From NCBI RefSeq assembly GCF_009761815.1, contig NZ_RWIN01000085.1, positions 1 through 53,917 on the forward strand: DNA of 53,917 nucleotides. Direction: 5' to 3'. Shown here piece after piece: positions 9,455 through 18,452 of this stretch. Every line of letters begins with the position of its first letter. The stretch's first letter is position 1. The translations under genes and the position numbers were made by a program. Below the pieces are notes generated by a model that ran no database searches, was not told where the DNA came from, and was given only the letters and a program-made list of their open reading frames with translations. Origin of the DNA: Pseudomonas sp. PB120 (GTDB lineage: Bacteria > Pseudomonadota > Gammaproteobacteria > Pseudomonadales > Pseudomonadaceae).

Positions 9455-10426
9455 ATGAAGCAATATCTCGAACTGGTCGCCCACGTCATCAAGAACGGCA
9501 CCAAGCAGGCCAACCGCACCGGCGTGAACACCATCAGCTTTCCGGGCGCGATGCTGCGCTACGACCTGAAAGAAGGTTTCCCGGCGATCACCACGCGCAA
9601 GATGGCTTTCAAATCGGCCATCGGCGAAATGTGTGGTTTTCTGCGTGGGGTGAACAACGCCGCCGAATTCCGTGCGCTGGGTTGCAAGGTCTGGGATCAG
9701 AACGCCAACGAAAACGCGCAGTGGCTGGCCAACCCGTTCCGTCAGGGTGAAGACGACCTGGGCGAGATCTACGGCGTGCAATGGCGCAAATGGCCGGCGT
9801 ACAAGCAGATCCCGGTCAGCAACCAGGCAGCCATCGAGCAGACCCTGAAGCAAGGCTATCGCCAGATCGCTGAAGGCGAAGAAGACGGCCAGGCCTACGT
9901 GGTGTTGTACAAGGCGATCGACCAGATCCGCCAATGCGTGGACACCATCATCAAGGACCCGGGCAGCCGGCGCATTCTGTTCCACGGCTGGAACGTCGCG
10001 CAGCTTGATGAAATGGCCTTGCCGCCGTGCCACTTGCTGTATCAGTTCCACCCGAATGTCGAGACCAAGGAAATTTCCCTGACCCTCTACATCCGCTCCA
10101 ACGACCTGGGCCTGGGCACGCCGTTCAACCTCACCGAAGGCGCTGCGCTGCTGAGCCTGATCGGTCGCCTGACCGGTTACACGCCGCGCTGGTTCACCTA
10201 TTTCATCGGTGACGCGCACGTCTACGAAAACCATTTGGACATGCTCAACGAACAGCTCCAGCGCGAGCCGTTCCCGATGCCGAAACTGGTGATCAGTGAT
10301 CGTGTGCCGGAGTTTGCCAAGACAGGCGTGTATCAACCGGAGTGGCTGGAGTTGATCGAGCCGAGCGATTTCTCGCTGGAAGGCTATGAGCACCACCCGC
10401 CAATGACCGCGCCGATGGCCGTCTGA
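9455..10426 (+). CDS. thyA: thymidylate synthase (long form)
   Basis: Makes dTMP from dUMP with 5,10-methylene-tetrahydrofolate, yielding dihydrofolate, which FolA (encoded 13 kb downstream) recycles. The catalytic cysteine is in [22 protein letters not shown] holds the phosphate-binding arginines, and [13 protein letters not shown] and GDAHVYENH match the family. At 323 residues it is about 60 longer than E. coli ThyA. The extra residues lie mainly between the [14 protein letters not shown] block and the catalytic core (roughly residues 110-155). No catalytic residue is missing. Confidence 0.96.
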   Translation: MKQYLELVAHVIKNGTKQANRTGVNTISFPGAMLRYDLKEGFPAITTRKMAFKSAIGEMCGFLRGVNNAAEFRALGCKVWDQNANENAQWLANPFRQGEDDLGEIYGVQWRKWPAYKQIPVSNQAAIEQTLKQGYRQIAEGEEDGQAYVVLYKAIDQIRQCVDTIIKDPGSRRILFHGWNVAQLDEMALPPCHLLYQFHPNVETKEISLTLYIRSNDLGLGTPFNLTEGAALLSLIGRLTGYTPRWFTYFIGDAHVYENHLDMLNEQLQREPFPMPKLVISDRVPEFAKTGVYQPEWLELIEPSDFSLEGYEHHPPMTAPMAV

Positions 10427-10445
10427 AGCCAGACGCGCCCCCCAT

Positions 10446-10546
10446 TGTAGGAGCGAGCTTGCTCGCGAAAAACTCAAGATCGCTGCGGGGCACCAGATGC
10501 CTCGCGTTATCGTTAACGACCATCGCGAGCAAGCTCGCTCCTACAG
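10446..10546. repeat. REPIN, family A
   Basis: Two inverted GTAGGAGCGAGCTTGCTCGC palindromes around the conserved spacer (GCGTTATCGTTAACGACC before the right arm). It occupies the gap between the convergent thyA and cadR genes. Confidence 0.92.
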
Positions 10547-10560
10547 GGGCGGCGGTGTTC

Positions 10561-11010
10561 TTAATGGCCGTGACTGCGGCCTACATGTGAATGCTCCACC
10601 TCCGTCGCCACAACCCCGCCACTCACTTCCAGCCGCTGCAAAATCCCGCACTGTTCAATATCCGGCCCCTCGCCACAGCGTTGGCGCAGGTCGAGCAGTT
10701 GTGCCTGTAACGCCAGCAACCCGTCGATCCGCGCCTTCACGTGATGAATATGCTCGTCGATCAACGCATTCACGCTTTCACACTGATCCTGCGGACTGTC
10801 GCGCAAGGCCAGCAGGCTGCGGATTTCCTCGAGCGTCATGTCGAGGGTGCGGCAGTTGCGGATGAAGGTCAGGCGCTCGGCGTGGGCCTGGGTGTAGACG
10901 CGGTAGTTGCCGTCGCTGCGGGCCGGTTCCGGCAGCAGGTTTTCGCGCTCGTAGTACCGGATGGTTTCCACGGCGCAATCGGTGAGTTTTGCCAATTCTC
11001 CGATCTTCAT
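10561..11010 (-). CDS. cadR: MerR-family cadmium-responsive regulator CadR
   Basis: Cytoplasmic metal sensor controlling the divergent cadA gene. The 149 residues start with the MerR winged helix (MKIGELAKLTDCAVETIRYY) and continue into the dimerisation helix. Cys77 (DQCESV), Cys112 and Cys121 (RCGEGPDIEQCGIL) are the expected Cd/Zn/Pb ligands, and the protein ends in the His-rich tail HSHVGRSHGH typical of Pseudomonas CadR. The start at 11010 is chosen because MerR proteins begin at MKIGELAK; the frame is open for 20 codons upstream. The loop between the last two cysteines is two residues longer than I recall for P. putida CadR (C112/C119). Confidence 0.93.
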   Translation of the reverse strand: MKIGELAKLTDCAVETIRYYERENLLPEPARSDGNYRVYTQAHAERLTFIRNCRTLDMTLEEIRSLLALRDSPQDQCESVNALIDEHIHHVKARIDGLLALQAQLLDLRQRCGEGPDIEQCGILQRLEVSGGVVATEVEHSHVGRSHGH

Positions 11011-11033
11011 GACGGCGATCTCCAAATGGGTGC

Positions 11034-11065
11034 TTGACCCTATAGTGGCTACAGGGTCTTTACTT
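11034..11065 (+). promoter_or_regulatory. MerR-type promoter/operator of cadA
   Basis: TTGACC (11034-11039) and TTACTT (11060-11065) are 20 bases apart, the over-long spacing typical of MerR-activated promoters. Between them lies a near-perfect dyad, 11037-11057, with arms ACCCTATAG and CTACAGGGT. This is the expected CadR site: metal-bound CadR untwists the spacer to fire cadA, and the site probably also controls cadR itself. Confidence 0.85.
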
Positions 11066-11094
11066 GGCAACAGGCACCTTCATGGACGCACCCA

Positions 11095-13350
11095 ATGAGC
11101 GATTCACGGCACGATCACACACACGAGGCGGGCCACAGCCACAAGCTGCAGCCTGTCGCCCCGCATAACCATGGCGGCCACGGCAATTCCTGCTGTTCCG
11201 CCAAAGTGGCGGCGCCGTCGCTGGTCAAGTTGAGCGCAACGCCGACCGACGGTGCACGGCTGAGCAGTTTCCGCATCGACGCCATGGACTGCCCGACCGA
11301 GCAGACGCTGATCCAGAACAAACTCGGCAAACTGGCGGGCGTGCAGCAACTGGAGTTCAACCTGATCAACCGCGTGCTCGGCGTCACTCACGACCTGACG
11401 AGCACGGCGCCGATCATCGACGCGATCAAATCGCTGGGTATGGTTGCCGAACCGCTGGAGCAGGGCGTCGAAGCACCCGCCCCAGCAGCGGAGAAAAAGC
11501 CTTGGTGGCCGCTGGTGTTGTCCGGTGTGACCGCGCTCGCCGCCGAAGTGATCCACTTCACCGATGCAGCGCCCAACTGGGTGGTGGCGGTGGTTGCGCT
11601 GATTTCCATCCTCAGCGGCGGCCTCGGCACCTATAAAAAGGGCTGGATCGCCCTGAAAAACCTCAACCTGAACATCAACGCGCTGATGAGCATCGCGGTG
11701 ACCGGCGCGATCCTGATCGGGCAGTGGCCGGAAGCGGCGATGGTGATGTTCCTGTTCACCGTGGCTGAGTTGATCGAAGCCAAATCCCTGGACCGGGCGC
11801 GCAATGCCATCGGCGGTTTGATGCAGATGACCCCGGAACAGGCCACGGTGCAGCAGGCTGATGGCCGCTGGGTCGAGCAAGATGTCAAAACTATCGAGCT
11901 GGGCGCGCGTGTGCGGGTGCGGCCGGGTGAGCGGATCGGGCTGGACGGTGAAGTGCTGACGGGCAGTTCAACCATCGATCAGGCGCCGATCACCGGCGAA
12001 AGCCTGCCCGTGGAGAAGACCGTCGGCGATAAGGTCTTCGCCGGCACCATCAATCAGGCCGGTTCTCTTGAATACGCCGTGACCGCCGCAGCCAACAATT
12101 CGACGCTGGCGCGAATCATCCACGCCGTTGAGCAGGCTCAAGGGGCACGGGCGCCAACCCAGCGCTTCGTTGACCAGTTTTCAAAAATCTACACGCCCGC
12201 CGTATTTGCCCTGGCCTTGGCCGTCGCGATCATTCCGCCGTTGTTCATGGGCGCAATCTGGTTCGACTGGATTTACCGGGCGCTGGTGTTGCTGGTGGTG
12301 GCGTGCCCGTGCGCGCTGGTGATTTCCACGCCCGTGACCATCGTCAGCGGCCTTGCGGCAGCGGCGCGCAAAGGGATTCTGGTCAAGGGCGGCGTCTACC
12401 TGGAGGGCGGTTACAAGCTCGATTACCTGGCGCTGGATAAAACCGGGACGATCACCCACGGCAAACCGGTGCAAACCGATTACCTGTCACTTGACCCAAC
12501 GGCTGACGCAACCGCTCCGGTCATTGCGGCAGCGCTGGCCGGGCGTTCGGATCACCCGGTGTCGCTGGCCATTGCCAACGCGGCTGTGGATAAACATTCT
12601 GCGCCGCACGTTGTGGATAACTTCGAAGCCCTGGCCGGTCGCGGGGTGCGCGGCGAGATCAACGGTCAGGTCTATCACCTGGGCAACCACCGTTTGGTGG
12701 AAGAGCTGAACCTGTGCTCGCCCGCGCTGGAAGAAAAGCTGTTCGCCCTGGAAAAACAGGGCAAGTCTGTGGTGCTGTTGCTCGACAAATCCGGCCCGCT
12801 GGCACTGTTCGCCGTGGCCGACACTGTGAAGGAATCCAGCCGAGAAGCGATCCGGCAACTGCACGATCTGGGTATCAAAACCCTGATGCTCACTGGCGAC
12901 AACGTCCACACCGCCCAGGCGATTGCCGCACAAGTCGGCATCGACGAAGCCAAGGGCGATCTGCTGCCGACCGATAAACTCCAAGCCATCGAAGCGCTGT
13001 ACGCGCAGGGCCACACTGTCGGCATGGTCGGCGACGGCATCAACGATGCCCCGGCGCTGGCGCGGGCCGAGATCGGTTTCGCCATGGCCGCCGCCGGCAC
13101 CGATACCGCCATCGAGACCGCCGATGTCGCGCTGATGGACGACGATCTGCGCAAAATCCCGGCGTTCATCCGCCTGTCGCGGCAGACGTCGAGCATCCTC
13201 AAACAGAACATTGCCCTCGCTTTGGTCATCAAGGCGATCTTTCTTGGGGTAACCTTCGCAGGGGTGGCCACCATGTGGATGGCGGTGTTCGCCGACATGG
13301 GCGTGAGCCTGCTGGTGGTGTTCAACGGTTTGCGCCTGTTGCGCAAGTAA
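11095..13350 (+). CDS. cadA: heavy-metal P1B-type ATPase, Cd/Zn/Pb efflux
   Basis: Inner-membrane pump exporting Cd2+, Zn2+ or Pb2+. The 751 residues begin with a His-rich stretch (HDHTHEAGHSHK, then NSCCS). A heavy-metal-associated domain follows with DAMDCPTEQT, about residues 58-125, then eight membrane helices with the ion-binding CPC (C404, C406). The ATPase core has ITGES, the phosphorylated D448 in DKTGT, TGDN and GDGINDAPALA. The CPC and the MDCPTE domain favour divalent metals over copper. The ATG at 11095 lies 30 bases after the CadR-type promoter. A LysR gene follows 16 bases downstream and could be read through. Confidence 0.95.
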   Translation: MSDSRHDHTHEAGHSHKLQPVAPHNHGGHGNSCCSAKVAAPSLVKLSATPTDGARLSSFRIDAMDCPTEQTLIQNKLGKLAGVQQLEFNLINRVLGVTHDLTSTAPIIDAIKSLGMVAEPLEQGVEAPAPAAEKKPWWPLVLSGVTALAAEVIHFTDAAPNWVVAVVALISILSGGLGTYKKGWIALKNLNLNINALMSIAVTGAILIGQWPEAAMVMFLFTVAELIEAKSLDRARNAIGGLMQMTPEQATVQQADGRWVEQDVKTIELGARVRVRPGERIGLDGEVLTGSSTIDQAPITGESLPVEKTVGDKVFAGTINQAGSLEYAVTAAANNSTLARIIHAVEQAQGARAPTQRFVDQFSKIYTPAVFALALAVAIIPPLFMGAIWFDWIYRALVLLVVACPCALVISTPVTIVSGLAAAARKGILVKGGVYLEGGYKLDYLALDKTGTITHGKPVQTDYLSLDPTADATAPVIAAALAGRSDHPVSLAIANAAVDKHSAPHVVDNFEALAGRGVRGEINGQVYHLGNHRLVEELNLCSPALEEKLFALEKQGKSVVLLLDKSGPLALFAVADTVKESSREAIRQLHDLGIKTLMLTGDNVHTAQAIAAQVGIDEAKGDLLPTDKLQAIEALYAQGHTVGMVGDGINDAPALARAEIGFAMAAAGTDTAIETADVALMDDDLRKIPAFIRLSRQTSSILKQNIALALVIKAIFLGVTFAGVATMWMAVFADMGVSLLVVFNGLRLLRK

Positions 13351-13366
13351 ACGATGAGGGACGGGT

Positions 13367-14230
13367 GTGCTGAGTGCCGAGCTGAAGGCGTTTTACATGG
13401 TGGCCCGCCTGGGCAGCATCACCCTGGCGGCGAAAAAACTCGGCCTGAGCCAACCCACCGTGACGACGCAGATCCGCAATCTGGAAAGCCAGTACTCGGT
13501 TGAACTGTTCTACCGTGGCGGCCGACGCCTCACCGTCAGCGATGAAGGCGCGCGCTTGCTGCCGATGGTCAAGGCGTTGTTGCAGCAGGAAGCCGACATC
13601 GAGTTTTTCCTGCGCAACAGCGGCCAGGTTCAGGGCACATTGCGCATCGCCGCCACGGCACCGTATTACATCCTCGATCTGGTGAAGACCTTCCGCGAAC
13701 GCTTGCCGCAGGTGGAAGTGTCGGTGGAAATCGGCAATTCCCAGCAAGTGCTCGAAGCGTTGGAGGATTACCGGGTCGATGTCGCCGCGTCCTCGCAATT
13801 GCTCGACGATGCACGGCTGATTCGCCGGGTGCTTGGCAGTGATCCGCTGGTGCTGGCGGTGCATCGCAATCATCCGCTGGCGGTGCACGATCATGTGCCG
13901 CTCACTGCATTGGCCGGACACACCTTGTTAATGCGCGAGTCGGGCTCGACCACCCGGCGGTTGACCGAGGAATTGCTGGCCAGCGCCGGCGTGAGTTTCG
14001 GGCCGTTGCTGGAGATTGGCAGCCGGGAGTCGATTCGCGAAGCGGTGCTGCGCAACATCGGCATCAGCATCATCGCCCGCCAGGAAGTGCCGCATGACCC
14101 GCAGTTGCGCGTGCTGACCATCGAAAATGCGCCGCAGATTCCCGAGTACTTGTATTGCCTCAAGGAGCGCAAAGGCGCGCGGCTGCCGGCGGCGTTTCTG
14201 GGGTTGGCGCAGGAAATGGCCCCTGCGTAG
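13367..14230 (+). CDS. LysR family transcriptional regulator, likely of the phosphonate cluster
   Basis: A 287-residue LysR-type regulator. The N-terminal winged helix (MLSAELKAFYMVARLGSITL, then AAKKLGLSQPTVTTQIRNLE) is followed by a periplasmic-binding-like effector domain from about residue 90. It starts at a GTG 16 bases after cadA, so transcripts may continue from cadA. Its position before the phosphonate transporter genes, on the same strand and separated only by a REPIN and about 130 bases, suggests it controls them and senses a phosphonate. That assignment is inference from position. Confidence 0.85.
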   Translation: MLSAELKAFYMVARLGSITLAAKKLGLSQPTVTTQIRNLESQYSVELFYRGGRRLTVSDEGARLLPMVKALLQQEADIEFFLRNSGQVQGTLRIAATAPYYILDLVKTFRERLPQVEVSVEIGNSQQVLEALEDYRVDVAASSQLLDDARLIRRVLGSDPLVLAVHRNHPLAVHDHVPLTALAGHTLLMRESGSTTRRLTEELLASAGVSFGPLLEIGSRESIREAVLRNIGISIIARQEVPHDPQLRVLTIENAPQIPEYLYCLKERKGARLPAAFLGLAQEMAPA

Positions 14231-14234
14231 ATCC

Positions 14235-14330
14235 CTGTGGCGAGGGAGCTTGCTCCCGCTGGGCAGCGAAGCGGCCCCAAAAAATGGGCCTGCTGCGCAG
14301 TCCAGCGGGAGCAAGCTCCCTCGCCACAGG
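14235..14330. repeat. REPIN, family D
   Basis: Two inverted copies of TGTGGCGAGGGAGCTTGCTC (with CCCGCT) enclose a spacer that itself folds on GGGCC/GGCCC. It starts four bases after the LysR stop. A second family D unit with the spacer in the opposite orientation lies at the other end of the transporter genes (18343-18435). Confidence 0.92.
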
Positions 14331-14462
14331 TTCTCCATTGATACAACCATTTACCCCAACCCAAATCCCCGAATACCACTATCAGCCGTTTTTGCCTTAC
14401 TGCCACATGACGGACGCATTACCTCCCTAGGATGGCCTTCATCTGCTTGATGAGGTCTGTCC

Positions 14463-15539
14463 ATGAACCACTCGATCGCAACTGCCCTGACCAACCCCGG
14501 CGCCCCGATGAAAGTGCGCGGCGTACAGAAACGCTTTGGCGCGTTCACCGCGCTGGATAACGTTTCCCTCGACGTCGCGGCCGGCGAGCTGGTGTGTCTG
14601 CTGGGCCCGTCGGGCTGTGGCAAAACCACCTTGCTGCGCTGCATCGCCGGTCTGGAGAAACAGGACAGCGGCGAGTTGTACCTCGGTGATCGCAATGTGT
14701 CCGACCTCGCGCCCCAGGCTCGGGACTACGGAATCCTGTTTCAGTCCTACGCGCTGTTCCCCAATCTCACCGTCGAAGCGAACATTGCCTACGGCCTGGC
14801 CGGCAGCGGTCGCGACGAAATGCGCAAGCGCGTCGGTCAGATGCTGGAACTGGTCGGCTTGATCGGCAGTGAGAAAAAGTACCCCGGCCAGTTGTCTGGC
14901 GGCCAACAGCAACGGGTCGCCCTGGCCCGCGCCTTGGCCCCGGCGCCCTCGTTGTTGCTGCTGGACGAACCGATGTCCGCCCTCGATGCCCGAGTGCGCG
15001 AGCATCTGTGCACCGAGCTGCGCCAACTGCAACGCAGCCTCGGCATCACCACCCTGATGGTTACCCACAATCAGGACGAGGCCATGCTGATGGCCGACCG
15101 CATCGCCGTCATGAACAACGGCAAGGTCGAGCAGTACGCCACGCCACAGGAAATCTACGACCGCCCGGCCACGCCGTTCGTCGCGGAGTTTGTCGGTCAG
15201 GGCAACTGGCTGCCGTTCCAGCGCAGCAGCGACAGTCACGCCCAGGTCGGCGGGATGAGCATGCGCCTGGCCGATGGCAGCGCTAAAACAGCGTCGGGCC
15301 GCTTGTTTTGTCGCCCCGAGGCCATCAACGTCAACCCGCCGGTGCATGAAGAAAACCTGTTCCCGGCCAAGGTTCGCGAGATCACCTTCCTCGGCAACCG
15401 CTGCCGCATGAGCTTCGAACTCGATCAATTGCCCGGCCACGCATTGCTCGCAGAGCTGGCACCCGAAGCCATGCCACGCCTCGGTGCGCAGCAGATCATG
15501 GTCGCCTTGCCGCCGCGCAGCCTGCAGGTGTTTGCCTGA
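14463..15539 (+). CDS. phnT: ABC transporter ATP-binding protein, putative 2-aminoethylphosphonate importer
   Basis: Cytoplasmic ATPase subunit of a binding-protein-dependent importer. The 358 residues contain Walker A GPSGCGKTT, the Q-loop ILFQSYALFPNL, the ABC signature LSGGQQQRVALARAL, Walker B LLLLDEPMSALD and the switch histidine in MVTHNQDEA. A C-terminal TOBE-like domain follows from about residue 240. GAGGT stands seven bases before the ATG, and the stop overlaps the permease start (TGATG). I assign aminoethylphosphonate because the same operon encodes a PhnZ-type enzyme and the set resembles the PhnT2/U2/S2 families; sequence alone shows only the polyamine/iron/phosphonate-type class. 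Confidence 0.85.
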   Translation: MNHSIATALTNPGAPMKVRGVQKRFGAFTALDNVSLDVAAGELVCLLGPSGCGKTTLLRCIAGLEKQDSGELYLGDRNVSDLAPQARDYGILFQSYALFPNLTVEANIAYGLAGSGRDEMRKRVGQMLELVGLIGSEKKYPGQLSGGQQQRVALARALAPAPSLLLLDEPMSALDARVREHLCTELRQLQRSLGITTLMVTHNQDEAMLMADRIAVMNNGKVEQYATPQEIYDRPATPFVAEFVGQGNWLPFQRSSDSHAQVGGMSMRLADGSAKTASGRLFCRPEAINVNPPVHEENLFPAKVREITFLGNRCRMSFELDQLPGHALLAELAPEAMPRLGAQQIMVALPPRSLQVFA

Positions 15540-17263
15540 TGAGCGCGAACATCGCGCTGCCGATACCGCACAAGCAGGTTCGGCAGACCTCCCGTGCCGA
15601 GATCGGCGACCGGGTGTTTGTGGTCGGCGGCAAAGTCCTGTTGCTGGTATTGCTTGGCGTCGCGGTTTTGATGCCGCTGCTGGCGATCTTCTGGCGCGGC
15701 TTCAGCTCCGAGGCCGGGCAGGGCGGTGGTTTGGTCGCGGCCCGTGAATTGGTCACCAGTGCGAACTTCCACTGGCTGCTCGGCAACAGTTTGAAAGTGT
15801 CCCTCAGCGTTGCGGCGATTGTCGTACCGCTGGCCTACCTGTTTGCCTACGCCCTGCAACGCACGTTGATTCCGGGCAAAGCCATCTGGCGCGGGATGTC
15901 GCTGTTGCCACTGATGGCGCCGTCGATGCTGCCGGGCATCGCGCTGGTTTATCTGTTCGGTAACCAGGGCATGTTGCGCGGTTTGCTCTCGGACAATATC
16001 TACGGCTTCTGGGGCATTGTGCTGGGCGAGGTCATCTACACCTTCCCACACGCCTTGATGATTTTGCTGTCGGCGTTGTCCCTGGCGGATGCGCGTCTGT
16101 TCGATGCCGCTTCAAGCATGGGCGCCAGCCCGGCGAAAGCCTTCCGCAGCATCACCTGGCCGGCGACGCGTCAGGCTGTGTTCGCTGCGTTCTGCCTGGT
16201 CTTTACGTTGACCATCACCGATTTCGGCGTGCCCGTTGTGGTGGGGGGCGACTATCAGGTCCTGGCACTGGAAGCCTACAAAGCGGTGGTCGGCCAGCAA
16301 CAATTCGGTCGCGGCGCCTTGATCGGCATGGTCCTGTTGCTGCCGGCGCTATTCAGCTTCGGGGTTGATGCCTGGTTGCGTCGACGTCACGGCGACTCCA
16401 TGAGCGGCCGTGCCCAAGTGTTCAAACCGGCGCCATCGAAACTGCGGGACGGTTGCTACCTGGCGATTGTGCTGTTGATCTGTGCGGCGTTGCTGTTGGT
16501 GTTCGGCATGGCGGTGTTCTCGTCGCTGGTGAAATTTTGGCCGTACAACCTGTCGTTGTCGCTCAACCACTACCAGTTCAACGACACGGCGGGCGGCGGT
16601 TGGCTGGCCTACGGCAACAGCGTGAAGATGGCCCTGAGCACGGCGTTGATCGGCAGCGTGCTGATCTTCACCGGCGCTTACCTGATGGAAAAAACCAAGG
16701 GCCAGCGCGGGCTGAACCTGACCTTGCGCATGCTCAGTTTCGTGCCGATGGCGGTGCCGGGGCTGGTGTTGGGCCTGGGTTACGTCTTCTTCTTCAACCT
16801 CAACGGTAACCCGCTGCACGTGCTCTACGGGACCATGACGTTGTTGGTGGTCTGCACCATTGCTCACTATTTGACCACCGCACAAATGACTGCGACCACC
16901 GCATTGCGCCAACTCGACGCCGAGTTCGAAGCCGCTGCGCTGTCGCTCAAGGCACCGCTGTACCGCCATTACCTGCGCGTCACGGTGCCGATCTGCCTGC
17001 CGGCGCTGCTGGATATCGTGCGCTACCTGTTCGTCTCGGCCATGACCACCGTCTCGGCGGCGATCTTTCTCTACAGCCCCGACACCATCCTCGCGGCGGT
17101 GGCGGTGCTGAACATGGATGACGCCGGCAACGTCGGCGGCGCGGCGGCGATGTCGACCCTGATTCTGTTCACCTCGGCGGGCGTGTCCCTGCTGCTGGCC
17201 TGGGCTTCGCGCGGTTTGCTGCGCCGCTCCCAGGCCTGGCGGCAGACCGCGCCCGGTCACTGA
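15539..17263 (+). CDS. phnU: ABC transporter permease, two fused halves, putative 2-aminoethylphosphonate importer
   Basis: Inner-membrane channel of 574 residues with about twelve helices. It is two BinT permease domains fused head to tail: the first about residues 70-280, with the EAA-like loop at SSMGASPAKAFRSITWPAT; the second about 340-570, with its loop at LSLKAPLYRHYLRVTVPI. A fused permease of this kind is typical of the PhnU2 and iron(III) FbpB families, and needs no separate second permease. It overlaps the ATPase gene by one base and precedes the binding-protein gene by 40 bases. Confidence 0.87.
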   Translation: MSANIALPIPHKQVRQTSRAEIGDRVFVVGGKVLLLVLLGVAVLMPLLAIFWRGFSSEAGQGGGLVAARELVTSANFHWLLGNSLKVSLSVAAIVVPLAYLFAYALQRTLIPGKAIWRGMSLLPLMAPSMLPGIALVYLFGNQGMLRGLLSDNIYGFWGIVLGEVIYTFPHALMILLSALSLADARLFDAASSMGASPAKAFRSITWPATRQAVFAAFCLVFTLTITDFGVPVVVGGDYQVLALEAYKAVVGQQQFGRGALIGMVLLLPALFSFGVDAWLRRRHGDSMSGRAQVFKPAPSKLRDGCYLAIVLLICAALLLVFGMAVFSSLVKFWPYNLSLSLNHYQFNDTAGGGWLAYGNSVKMALSTALIGSVLIFTGAYLMEKTKGQRGLNLTLRMLSFVPMAVPGLVLGLGYVFFFNLNGNPLHVLYGTMTLLVVCTIAHYLTTAQMTATTALRQLDAEFEAAALSLKAPLYRHYLRVTVPICLPALLDIVRYLFVSAMTTVSAAIFLYSPDTILAAVAVLNMDDAGNVGGAAAMSTLILFTSAGVSLLLAWASRGLLRRSQAWRQTAPGH

Positions 17264-17303
17264 TTTCCACTCCCGCAACCTCAACTCAAAACAGGAAAAG
17301 ATC

Positions 17304-18329
17304 ATGTTCAAGCCCCTGGCCCTGGCCGCTGCTGTCCTCACCGCTTTCAGCCTGAACGCCTTCGCGGCGAAAACCGAGTTGACGGTGTACACCGCGCTCG
17401 AAGCGGAACAACTGAAGACCTACAAAGAAGCCTTCGAAAAAGCCAACCCGGACGTCGAGATCAAGTGGGTACGTGACTCCACCGGCATCATCACCGCCAA
17501 GCTGCTGGCCGAAAAAGAACGCCCACAGGCAGACGCCGTCTGGGGCCTGGCCGCGTCGAGCCTGGCGATCCTCGATCAACAAGGCATGCTGCAAAGCTAT
17601 GCGCCGAAGGACCTCGGCAAAATCGGCGGCAACTACCGCGACGCCGCCAACCCGCCAGCCTGGGTCGGCATGGACGTCTGGGCCGCCACCATTTGCTTCA
17701 ACACCGTCGAAGCCGAAAAGCAGGGCCTGACCAAGCCCGTGAGCTGGCAAGACCTGACCAAGCCTGAGTACAAAGGCAAAATCGTCATGCCGAACCCGGC
17801 CTCGTCCGGCACCGGTTTCCTCGACGTCAGCGCCTGGCTGCAAACCTTCGGCGAGAAGCAGGGCTGGCAGTACATGGACGACCTGCACCAGAACATCGGC
17901 CAGTACGTTCACTCCGGTTCCAAGCCTTGCAAACTGGCAGCGGCGGGCGAGTTCCCGATTGGTATTTCCTTCGAATACCCGGCAGTTCAGCTGAAGCGTC
18001 AAGGCGCGCCACTGGACATCATCCTGCCGAAGGAAGGCTTGGGCTGGGAGATCGAAGCGACCGCCGTGATCAAGGGCACGCAGCATGAAGACGCGGCGAA
18101 GAAACTGGCTGACTTCTCGGCCAGCCCGGCGGCAATGGACCTTTATAAAGAGAACTTCGCCGTGCTCGCCCAGCCTGGCATCGCCAAGCCGCAGACCGAA
18201 TTGCCGGCGGATTATGAGCAGCGTCTGATCAAGAACGACTTTGCCTGGGCCTCGAAGAATCGCGACGAGATCCTGACCGAGTGGCGCAAGCGCTATGACG
18301 GCAAGTCCGAGAAAGTGGCTGCCAAGTAA
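17304..18329 (+). CDS. phnS: periplasmic substrate-binding protein, putative 2-aminoethylphosphonate importer
   Basis: The 341-residue product has a Sec signal peptide (MFKPLALAAAVLTAFSLNAFA, cleavage likely before AKTELTVY) and an extracellular solute-binding fold of the iron/phosphonate class. Signature stretches are LTVYTALEAEQ, VRDSTGIITAKLLAEK, PNPASSGTGFLDVSAWLQ and EFPIGISFEYPA. It would capture the phosphonate in the periplasm and hand it to the fused permease. AGGAA precedes the ATG. A REPIN begins 13 bases after the stop, between this gene and the catabolic genes. Confidence 0.87.
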   Translation: MFKPLALAAAVLTAFSLNAFAAKTELTVYTALEAEQLKTYKEAFEKANPDVEIKWVRDSTGIITAKLLAEKERPQADAVWGLAASSLAILDQQGMLQSYAPKDLGKIGGNYRDAANPPAWVGMDVWAATICFNTVEAEKQGLTKPVSWQDLTKPEYKGKIVMPNPASSGTGFLDVSAWLQTFGEKQGWQYMDDLHQNIGQYVHSGSKPCKLAAAGEFPIGISFEYPAVQLKRQGAPLDIILPKEGLGWEIEATAVIKGTQHEDAAKKLADFSASPAAMDLYKENFAVLAQPGIAKPQTELPADYEQRLIKNDFAWASKNRDEILTEWRKRYDGKSEKVAAK

Positions 18330-18342
18330 ACAACGCACAACC

Positions 18343-18435
18343 CTGTGGCGAGGGAGCTTGCTCCCGCTAGACTGCGTAGCAGGCCTTCTTTTGGGGCCGC
18401 TTCGCAGCCCAGCGGGAGCAAGCTCCCTCGCCACA
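18343..18435. repeat. REPIN, family D, inside the phosphonate operon
   Basis: Two inverted TGTGGCGAGGGAGCTTGCTC palindromes. The spacer (GCAGGCC ... GGCCGCTTCGCAGCCC) is the reverse orientation of the 14235-14330 spacer. It lies between transporter and catabolic genes, ending 17 bases before the FAD oxidoreductase ATG, so its hairpins could lower distal expression or protect upstream mRNA. Confidence 0.92.
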
Positions 18436-18452
18436 AAAGCGGGATTATCTGA

